Positions 57,715-64,000 of a stretch of 64,000 nt of DNA are shown in pieces; within the stretch, counting starts at the first letter, position 1; each line of letters starts with the position of its first letter. The DNA comes from an uncultured Christensenellaceae bacterium. Lineage in GTDB: Bacteria > Bacillota > Clostridia > Christensenellales > Borkfalkiaceae. The stretch lies in assembly GCA_910587005.1 (NCBI GenBank), contig CAJULB010000003.1, positions 248,001 through 312,000 on the forward strand. Reading direction: 5' to 3'. Made by a program: the position numbers and the translations under genes. The notes under the pieces were generated by a model that was given only the letters and a program-made list of their open reading frames with translations, was not told the DNA's origin and did no database searches.

Positions 57715-57743
57715 TTGCATTTTTACATTCCTTAATCTATAAT
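57715..57743 (+). promoter_or_regulatory. Promoter of scfA
   Basis: TTGCAT (57715-57720), 17-bp spacer, TATAAT (57738-57743). Confidence 0.75.
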
Positions 57744-57773
57744 TAAAAAAAAGAGATTTCAAGGAGAATAAAA

Positions 57774-57932
57774 ATGATTAAGACTATCGCTAAACCCGCT
57801 GAAAAGAAAGTTACAGGCTGCGGCGAATGCAGAAGCACGTGCCAGTCGGCTTGCAAAACGAGTTGCACGGTCGGCAATCAGAGCTGTGAAAGAATCACCC
57901 GCGAGCAGAACCCCGAAAAGCAGGGCAAATAA
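57774..57932 (+). CDS. scfA: SCIFF ranthipeptide precursor
   Basis: 52 residues. Six cysteines at 16, 19, 23, 27, 31 and 38 within CGECRSTCQSACKTSC and VGNQSC match the six-cysteines-in-forty-five (SCIFF) peptides. The radical-SAM maturase joins cysteine sulfur to threonine or other side-chain carbons, giving thioether (ranthipeptide) links. The leader MIKTIAKPAEKKVTG and tail REQNPEKQGK are typical. AAGGAG precedes the ATG. Related peptides have been linked to quorum-type signalling in Clostridium, which would be an extrapolation here. Confidence 0.95.
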   Translation: MIKTIAKPAEKKVTGCGECRSTCQSACKTSCTVGNQSCERITREQNPEKQGK

Positions 57933-57962
57933 TATATAAAAAGGGTTAAAAGTGCCCGTATA

Positions 57963-57988
57963 AAGGAGCAGAATATTCTCTGCTCCTT
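57963..57988 (+). promoter_or_regulatory. Hairpin between scfA and scfB
   Basis: AAGGAGCAGA/TCTGCTCCTT perfect 10-bp stem with a 6-nt loop. The T-run is weak, so partial termination or mRNA stabilisation could set a high peptide-to-maturase ratio. The AAGGAG in the stem cannot serve scfB. Confidence 0.65.
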
Positions 57989-58001
57989 AAATTTCGTTAA
58001 A

Positions 58002-59330
58002 ATGATACACGTTTTTAACTATAAAGATAAAAATTACATATATGATTCGGGCAGCGGAAGCTTGCACGAGTGCGATAAACAAACTGCCGATTACGTCAAA
58101 TTCGCGTACGAAAAAATCGGTGAAAAGCCGAATATTTCCGCCGAAAAAATCGCCGAAATAGAAAGCGATTTGTCAGAGCTTAAAAAACAGGGACTGTTTT
58201 TAAAGGAAGAAGTAAGCGCTTATCCGTTGAAATCGGCCGAAATAAAGGCGCTTTGTCTGCATATCTGTCACGATTGCAACCTGCGTTGCCGTTATTGCTT
58301 TGCGGACGAGGGAGCATACCATTCCGAACGCGAGTTTATGAGCGAGCAAACAGCAAAAAAGGCGATTGATTTCCTTATAAAAAACAGCGGAAACAGAAAG
58401 GTTCTGGAAGTGGACTTTTTCGGCGGCGAGCCGTTAATGTGCCTGCAAACGATAAAAAACGTCGTTGCGTATGCGCGTGAGGAGGCTGACAAGGTCGGCA
58501 AAAAGTTTCTTTTTACCACAACCACAAACGCGCTTTTGCTTGACGACGACGCGATAGACTTTTTCAACCGCGAAATGGAAAACGTTGTTTTAAGCCTTGA
58601 CGGAAGAAAGGAAGTGCACGACGCTATCCGAAAGACCAAAAACGGCAAGGGCAGTTTTGATTTCGTTATAGAAAATATCAAAAAATTCGTGCGCTCTCGC
58701 GGGGATAAAAGCTATTATGTGCGCGGAACGTTTACGGCTAAAAATCTCGATTTTTCCAAGGATGTTATCTTCCTTGCGGAAAACGGATTTGACAGCATTT
58801 CTATGGAGCCGGTGGTTACGGCAATAGACGATTTGGCTATAAAGAAGGAGCACCTTCCCGAAATCTGCGCCGAATACGAAAATCTTTGCGATAAATATCT
58901 TGAAAAGCACGAAAAAGGCGAGGGCTTCAACTTTTTCCACTTTAACGTGGATTTGGAAGGCGGGGTGTGCTTGCAGAAAAAGGTTTCCGCATGCGGCGCG
59001 GGCAACGAGTATTTTTCCGTCGTTCCCAACGGCGATATTTATCCCTGCCACCAGTTTGCGGGCGATAAAAGCTTTTATATGGGCAACGTTTTCGAAGGTG
59101 TTCTTGATAAAAGCATAAGGGACAAGTTTGCGTCATCCTGTCTTTTTACCAGAGAGGACTGCGGTAATTGCTTTGCAAAGTTTATTTGCAGCGGCGGATG
59201 TTCGGCTAACAATTACTATTACGAGGGCGATATGAACAAGCCCTATAAAGTGACGTGCGAAATGATGAAAAAACGCATTGAATGCGGTATGCACGTGCTT
59301 GCAAGTAAAAAACAGCATAAAAAAATATAA
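58002..59330 (+). CDS. scfB: Radical SAM SCIFF maturase
   Basis: 442 residues. An N-terminal peptide-binding region (~1-80, RRE-like) is followed by the radical SAM motif CNLRCRYC (~92) and FGGEPL (~145). A C-terminal SPASM domain has CGAGNEYFSVVPNGDIYPCHQF and CLFTREDCGNCFAKFICSGGCSAN...CEMM, for two auxiliary [4Fe-4S] clusters. It forms sulfur-to-alpha/beta-carbon thioether bonds in ScfA, encoded 69 nt upstream. Start at ATG 58002; no good Shine-Dalgarno. Confidence 0.96.
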   Translation: MIHVFNYKDKNYIYDSGSGSLHECDKQTADYVKFAYEKIGEKPNISAEKIAEIESDLSELKKQGLFLKEEVSAYPLKSAEIKALCLHICHDCNLRCRYCFADEGAYHSEREFMSEQTAKKAIDFLIKNSGNRKVLEVDFFGGEPLMCLQTIKNVVAYAREEADKVGKKFLFTTTTNALLLDDDAIDFFNREMENVVLSLDGRKEVHDAIRKTKNGKGSFDFVIENIKKFVRSRGDKSYYVRGTFTAKNLDFSKDVIFLAENGFDSISMEPVVTAIDDLAIKKEHLPEICAEYENLCDKYLEKHEKGEGFNFFHFNVDLEGGVCLQKKVSACGAGNEYFSVVPNGDIYPCHQFAGDKSFYMGNVFEGVLDKSIRDKFASSCLFTREDCGNCFAKFICSGGCSANNYYYEGDMNKPYKVTCEMMKKRIECGMHVLASKKQHKKI

Positions 59331-59377
59331 TTTGGCCGAATAATATTTTAAAATTGTTTTGATTAGCCGTAAAATTA

Positions 59378-59406
59378 TTGACTGATAAAAAATAATTTTA
59401 TATAAT
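59378..59406 (+). promoter_or_regulatory. Promoter of secD-secF
   Basis: TTGACT (59378-59383), 17-bp spacer, TATAAT (59401-59406); the leader ends in AGGAG before the ATG at 59476. Confidence 0.8.
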
Positions 59407-59475
59407 ATAGAAGTTAAAATTCAGGTTTTTCACCGTCCGCTTGCAATTTACCGCGGACATTAAACAGGAGTAAAG

Positions 59476-60954
59476 ATGAGCAAAGTCAAATCAGCGATAA
59501 TTACAACGCTTTTCGTTATTGCAATCGTAGTGTTAGCGCTGTTCTCCACAGTATCATGGCCCGTAGCCGGTACCGACGGTACGGATACGTTAAATTCTTT
59601 TGTCAGCAATATCCATTTAGGCGGCGATTTTACGGGCAACGCTTACGTTATGCTTTATCCCGAGGGCGTTATATCGGCGGCAGACTACGACATCGTCGTT
59701 AAAGACAGCGAAAACGCGGATAAGGATAAGTACGAATCCAAATACGAGCCCCGCGGCGGCGTTTACGTTGATAAGGACAAGCTTGCCAATGAAGATGAAT
59801 TCAAAGCGAGCATTAAAAAAGACGCGGACGTGTTAAACGGCAGATTCGGCGGAAAAGAATATTCAAGCTATTCCGTTGCGTTAGAGGACGAAGGCTACGC
59901 TATTAAAGTAACCGTTCCCACAAACAAAACCTACGTTCAGTACAAAAACGGCGGTTCGCTTACGGAAATCGAAAATACCTTTACCTATCTTACAATGGAC
60001 GGAGAGCTGACTTTAAGAAATTCTTCCACTTACGAAGGTTCTAAGTCGGTTTTGCCCTCTGTTAATGATAGGGCGGAAGACTGCTTTAAGGACGTCAACG
60101 TTTATTCTATGGCGGGCAACTATTTTGTAAGAATGATTTTTACGAAATCGGGGCTTGAAAAAATCAAATCCGTAGTCACAGAGGACGCCTCGGCGTATTT
60201 CTATATCGGCGAAACTTATTTAAACGGTTTCGATTTGACGAATGACGCGCTTTCGAATATATCCAACAACACATTGACATTAAATACAGGTAAGAGCGCC
60301 GCGCAGGATTACGCTATACTTTTAAACACTGCGATAAACGGAAAAACTCTTACAAATTCCTATAATAGCGATACGGCAAATTTGGGAACGAATATGGTTG
60401 CCGTTACGCCGACCTTCGGCGAACATGCGGCGATTTATCTTTTCGTAGTATTGTTGCTGGCGCTTGTTGCGGCGATAGTATTCCCGTTTGTAAAATACAA
60501 AAAGCTCGGTTTTGTCTGCGCTATGGTAACGCTTATATACGCGCTTGCGCTTGTTTGCGCGGTTATGCTTATTGAAATTCAGATAACCGTTGCGGGCGCG
60601 CTTGCGGCTGTTTTAGGACTCGGCTTGCTTTTGTTCTCAAACTGCTTTGTGTTTGAAGCAATCAGAAAAGAAAGCTTGCTCGGCAGAACGTTGCAGGCTT
60701 CCGTAAAGGCTGGATACAAAAAGACTTTATGGACCGTGCTTGATTTGCACATAATTTTACTTGCGGCTTCGCTTATGTTTGCGCTTATCGGCGTGGGAGA
60801 GGTTGCTGCTTGCGGACTTGTATTCTTTATCGCAACAATCGCGTCTTACGTGCTGTATTGGTTTACGCGGTTTATGTGGTATGTAATATCCGCGCCCGTA
60901 AAAGATAAATTCAAATTCTGCGGTTTCAAAAGGGAGGCGTATGATGAAGACTGA
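59476..60954 (+). CDS. secD: Protein translocase subunit SecD
   Basis: 492 residues. One N-terminal membrane helix, a large extracytoplasmic region (~40-310) with FVSNIHLGGDFTGNAYVMLYPEG and MIFTKSGLEKIKSV, then about five membrane helices. The sequence is divergent: HLGGDFTG replaces the usual LGLDLQGG and the helix-4 charged motif is not clear. Position between yajC and secF supports the call. SecDF uses the proton gradient to pull secreted proteins out of SecYEG. The stop overlaps secF. Confidence 0.85.
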   Translation: MSKVKSAIITTLFVIAIVVLALFSTVSWPVAGTDGTDTLNSFVSNIHLGGDFTGNAYVMLYPEGVISAADYDIVVKDSENADKDKYESKYEPRGGVYVDKDKLANEDEFKASIKKDADVLNGRFGGKEYSSYSVALEDEGYAIKVTVPTNKTYVQYKNGGSLTEIENTFTYLTMDGELTLRNSSTYEGSKSVLPSVNDRAEDCFKDVNVYSMAGNYFVRMIFTKSGLEKIKSVVTEDASAYFYIGETYLNGFDLTNDALSNISNNTLTLNTGKSAAQDYAILLNTAINGKTLTNSYNSDTANLGTNMVAVTPTFGEHAAIYLFVVLLLALVAAIVFPFVKYKKLGFVCAMVTLIYALALVCAVMLIEIQITVAGALAAVLGLGLLLFSNCFVFEAIRKESLLGRTLQASVKAGYKKTLWTVLDLHIILLAASLMFALIGVGEVAACGLVFFIATIASYVLYWFTRFMWYVISAPVKDKFKFCGFKREAYDED

Positions 60955-61951
60955 TTTCAAACTTTCCTCCAAAATGCACTTATTTATAATAATTTCGTGT
61001 ATAATTATCGCAATCGGCGCGGCTGTCGGCACGATTTGTCAGTTTGTTGCAAACGGATATTTCAACTACGGTGCAGACTGGGAAAGTTATAAAAGCGTAA
61101 CCGTTTCCTATTCGTGCGTTGACTATTCCGACGAAAAGGAAGTAAAGGAAATTTGCGATAAAGCTTTTAACGAAGCGGGCGTAAGCTATTATTATTCCAA
61201 TTTGTTTGGCGAAAAGCGCGGCGAGGTCGTCGGCGGTGAATATACTTTCAAGTTCAACTATTCGGTAAGCGAAGATAAACTTAAAATTGCAGTTAACGCA
61301 ATTGACGAGGTTATTGCAAATAAGAGTAACTTTGCCCAAAGTAAGGCTGCCGTACACACTGTTGACGGACTGCTTGGCAGTGGAAAGGCACTTTGGCGCG
61401 GAGCCGTTGCGCTTGCGACAGTTATTGTTTTCCACTTTATTTACTTTGTTATCCGCTACAAGCTTACCGCGGCGCTCGGCGCGTTGCTTGCGGATGTTCA
61501 TAATCTTGCAATTTTCGTTTCGCTTATGACGCTTACAAGGGTGCCTGTCGGCTCGTCCGTTATTGCTTTCGGTGTGTTGACGGTGCTTCTCACGGCAATA
61601 GGAACGTGCTTCCTGTTTGACAGAGTACGCAAAAACTCAAAAGACGAAACTTGCGCAAAGCTTTCTTCGTTCGAGCTTGTGGAAAAGAGCGCAAGCGAAT
61701 GTTTTAAAGTAAATCTGTTTTTGCCCGTAAGTCTTGCGGCTGTTGCGGCGGTGCTGTTTGTGCTTGCTTCGATAAGCGCAATGTCCGCGCTTGCAGTGCT
61801 TGCGCCTACGCTCGGCGCGGTTGTATGCTTTGTTTCGTGCGGTTACGGTTTGCTGTTGTTTACGCCTTCCGTGTATTCGCGGTTTAAGCAAATCGGCGAT
61901 AACTTCAAGAAAAATCACATACGTTCGCTGAAAGAAAAATCAAGCAAATAA
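60941..61951 (+). CDS. secF: Protein translocase subunit SecF
   Basis: 336 residues. An N-terminal helix (LFIIISCIIIAIGAAVGTI), an extracytoplasmic domain (~40-140), and five C-terminal helices with ALGALLADVHNLAIFVSLMTLTRVPVGSSV and GTCFLFDRVRKNSKDE, where typical SecF has VLYDRxR. Divergent like its SecD partner but with the right layout. Overlaps secD by 14 nt, so the two are translationally coupled. Confidence 0.85.
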   Translation: MMKTDFKLSSKMHLFIIISCIIIAIGAAVGTICQFVANGYFNYGADWESYKSVTVSYSCVDYSDEKEVKEICDKAFNEAGVSYYYSNLFGEKRGEVVGGEYTFKFNYSVSEDKLKIAVNAIDEVIANKSNFAQSKAAVHTVDGLLGSGKALWRGAVALATVIVFHFIYFVIRYKLTAALGALLADVHNLAIFVSLMTLTRVPVGSSVIAFGVLTVLLTAIGTCFLFDRVRKNSKDETCAKLSSFELVEKSASECFKVNLFLPVSLAAVAAVLFVLASISAMSALAVLAPTLGAVVCFVSCGYGLLLFTPSVYSRFKQIGDNFKKNHIRSLKEKSSK

Positions 61952-61963
61952 TTTAAAAGATTT

Positions 61964-61986
61964 AAGGCGGGGCAACCCGCCTTTTT
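61964..61986 (+). terminator. Terminator between secF and recJ
   Basis: AAGGCGGG/CCCGCCTT stem, GCAA loop, T-run, 8 nt before the recJ ATG. Confidence 0.8.
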
Positions 61987-61993
61987 GTTAATT

Positions 61994-64000
61994 ATGAAAA
62001 AAATCGTATTCGAAACGGAGTTTTCGGAAGAACAACTTAATATAATACGCGGTCTGGCTTCCGAATGCAACTTGTGCGCGGATACGGTTAAAATTCTTTA
62101 CGGCAGAGGCTATCGGGACAAACAGAGCATAATTGATTTTATTCATCCGTCAAATAATCATTTTATTTCGCCCTTTAAAATGAGCGGTATGAAAGAAGCG
62201 GTTGAACTTATCACGCGCGCCCGCAACGAAGACTGGGCGGTCGTCGTTTACGGCGATTACGATGCGGACGGTATTTGCGCTTCAACTATACTCGGCAACG
62301 CTTTAAAGGACTTCGGTATACAGCCTTACGTTATAGTTCCCGAGCGCAGAGACGGTTACGGACTTTCCGCAGGGCTTATCGACAGTATTTTCGACGAAAT
62401 ATTCCCCCAGCTTTTTATAACGGTTGACTGCGGAATTTCCTGCGCGGAGGAAGTGGAATATATCAAGGAAATGGGCGCGGAGGTAATTGTTACCGACCAC
62501 CACGAGCTGCCCAAAACAATTCCGGACTGCATTTGCATTAACCCAAAATTCGAGGACGATTATATTTACGATAATTTGTGCGGCGCGGGTGTAGCGTTTA
62601 AGCTCGGCTGTGCGCTGAACGGCGAAAGCGCGTACAAATACCTTGATTTTGCCGCAATAGCAACAGTTGCGGACAGTGTTCCGCTTACGGGCGAAAACCG
62701 CGATATTGTTGCCGAGGGCTTAAAATTAATAAATAAAAAGCCCGCTAAGGGCTATGCCCAGTTTTTGGGCAAGACGGAAACGGCGGCAACCTCGCATACG
62801 CTTGCGTTTTCCATTGCTCCCAAAATTAACGCCGCTGGCAGAATGGGCGATGCAAAGGCTGCGCTGACGCTGTTCAGCGAAACGGACGAAAACAAAATTT
62901 TCGACCTTGCCGCAAAGCTCGCCGAATATAACATTGAAAGACAAAAATGCTGCGACGAACTGTATTTAAGTGCAAAGGAAATGCTTAAAGCCCGCGGTGA
63001 AATCGGCAACGTCATTATGCTTTGCAACGAAAGCTGGAATTCGGGCTTTGTCGGTATTGTGGCGGCAAGACTTGCGGACGAATATTCCCGCCCTGCAATA
63101 CTTTTCGTAAAAAACGGAGATATGCTTAAAGGCTCGGCGCGTTCGGTTGAAAGCGTAAATATTTTCGAAGCGTTGCGCGCCAGCAATCAATATATTGCGG
63201 AGTTCGGCGGTCATTCGCAGGCGGCGGGCGTTAACGTAACCGTTGAAAATTTCGGGAAGTTATTTCACGCGGTTGACGAATATATCGGCGCCAATTATTC
63301 CAAAGAAGATTTTGAACCGTCCGTAATGATAAACGGCGTACTTGACAAAGAGTATTCGCTTCGGTTTGCAAGGGAGCTTGAATTGTTGGAGCCGTACGGA
63401 GTGGGGAACAGGCGCCCGCTGTTTGAAATCGACGTTACAGCCTCGCCCGTGCGTGCGGTAAAGGCAGGCTCAACGCATATATCGGTTAAAAACGATAAAA
63501 TCGAGCTGATGTTTTTCGGCGGAAGCAAATTTGCGCCCGTTTTGGAAAGCTCGGCTCCCAAAAAAATTATTTTCGAATACAATATATCCTATTTTCGCGG
63601 CAGAGAGTACGTTAAGGGCTTTATCCGCGACGTTATTTACGGCGGAGATATAGGCAGGTTTGTTGAAAGCGATATAGCGTTCGGCGGACTGGATATGCTT
63701 GACCGCCCGGTCGTTGATTGCAGTAAAAATACGGTTTCGGACGATTATATAGATAAAACAATGGCGGAGTGCGGAAGCTTTGGTACGGTTTTTATCTGTC
63801 AGCAGTATTCTACGCTTAAAAAATATCGTAATTCCGCAAAAGTTAATGCAGAATTGTTTGTTTTAACTGCTAAAAACGGGGCTTCCTGCATATTGATTGC
63901 ACCGCGCGCGGATGTTGATTTAAGCGGTTATAAAAAGATTATAATTTTAGACAACAAGTATATCAGACTGCCGACCCTTGGCGGAAGAACGGTTGAAGTA
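61994..64000 (+). CDS. recJ: Single-stranded-DNA-specific exonuclease RecJ (cut by window end)
   Basis: 669 codons are visible and the frame is still open at the window end. DHH phosphoesterase motifs: VVYGDYDADGICAST (~80), LFITVDCGISC (~140), VTDHHELP (~165), and the DHHA1 motif FGGHSQAAG (~405). An OB-like region follows (ELLEPYGVGNRRPLFEI). RecJ degrades 5' ends of single strands in recombination and mismatch or base excision repair. The portion beyond residue ~560 is an extra C-terminal domain common in Firmicute RecJ. ATG 61994 follows the secF terminator closely, so it must be expressed by read-through or an internal promoter. Confidence 0.95.
   Translation, partial: MKKIVFETEFSEEQLNIIRGLASECNLCADTVKILYGRGYRDKQSIIDFIHPSNNHFISPFKMSGMKEAVELITRARNEDWAVVVYGDYDADGICASTILGNALKDFGIQPYVIVPERRDGYGLSAGLIDSIFDEIFPQLFITVDCGISCAEEVEYIKEMGAEVIVTDHHELPKTIPDCICINPKFEDDYIYDNLCGAGVAFKLGCALNGESAYKYLDFAAIATVADSVPLTGENRDIVAEGLKLINKKPAKGYAQFLGKTETAATSHTLAFSIAPKINAAGRMGDAKAALTLFSETDENKIFDLAAKLAEYNIERQKCCDELYLSAKEMLKARGEIGNVIMLCNESWNSGFVGIVAARLADEYSRPAILFVKNGDMLKGSARSVESVNIFEALRASNQYIAEFGGHSQAAGVNVTVENFGKLFHAVDEYIGANYSKEDFEPSVMINGVLDKEYSLRFARELELLEPYGVGNRRPLFEIDVTASPVRAVKAGSTHISVKNDKIELMFFGGSKFAPVLESSAPKKIIFEYNISYFRGREYVKGFIRDVIYGGDIGRFVESDIAFGGLDMLDRPVVDCSKNTVSDDYIDKTMAECGSFGTVFICQQYSTLKKYRNSAKVNAELFVLTAKNGASCILIAPRADVDLSGYKKIIILDNKYIRLPTLGGRTVEV

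Overview
The window looks like a chromosomal segment of a spore-forming, low-to-mid GC member of the Clostridia, probably an uncultured gut lineage. Supporting signs are spoIIAA-spoIIAB-sigF, spoVA and yunB genes, a six-cysteine SCIFF peptide with its radical-SAM maturase, a large Bacillus/Clostridium-type SRP RNA, a T-box leader on pheST, sigma-A type promoters and GGAGG ribosome binding sites. The exact lineage cannot be fixed from the sequence alone.

Layout. 1-3.05 kb: AT-rich tail of a surface-polysaccharide cluster (GT2, GT32, Wzx-like flippase). 3.1-5.1 kb: a large serine recombinase with a small ORF in front and no cargo. 5.1-8.8 kb: EF-G-like GTPase, a 5'-truncated spoVAD, spoVAE and yunB. 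8.8-14 kb (minus): pheT, pheS with T-box leader, and the two subunits of a class I fumarase. 14-25.4 kb: CPBP protease, rlmH, M14 peptidase, tadA, prs, pth, mfd, a foldase-like lipoprotein and uppP. 25.4-28.9 kb: an XRE repressor with a divergent NatAB-like ABC exporter, the SRP RNA, and an Mrp ATPase. 28.9-31.0 kb (minus): the TIGR03915/TIGR03916 putative DNA-repair pair. 31.1-37.6 kb: a frameshifted GNAT, an OmpR-type two-component system and a heterodimeric ABC exporter.

37.7-38.4 kb: a five-gene tRNA cluster with two degenerate tandem tRNA-derived copies. 38.4-43.3 kb is accessory: an AT-rich membrane protein between imperfect copies of the tRNA-Tyr tail/terminator, a frameshifted chloramphenicol-acetyltransferase-like gene, a GNAT, a hydrolase, a YoaP-like protein and small membrane proteins. 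43.3-45.9 kb: XRE regulator, a decayed GDPD-like gene and the spoIIA operon. 46-51.8 kb: aminotransferase, DUF4234-like protein, ferritin, a three-gene cluster with an Imm5-like immunity domain, and a lipoprotein. 51.8-64 kb: a structured ncRNA candidate, ruvC-ruvA-ruvB-queA-tgt, yajC, a TIGR04086 membrane protein, scfA-scfB, secD-secF and the start of recJ.

Functional links. RuvABC resolves Holliday junctions beside queuosine genes queA/tgt, an order also known from Bacillus. YajC-SecD-SecF form the accessory Sec complex, with the SCIFF peptide and its maturase embedded between them. The T-box on pheST ends in the bulge that matches the discriminator of the tRNA-Phe encoded here. Several genes (CPBP protease, GNAT, ruvC, tgt, the 38.5 kb membrane protein) have a good promoter whose -10 box ends only 6-11 nt before the start codon, so leaderless or near-leaderless mRNAs appear to coexist with ordinary Shine-Dalgarno genes.
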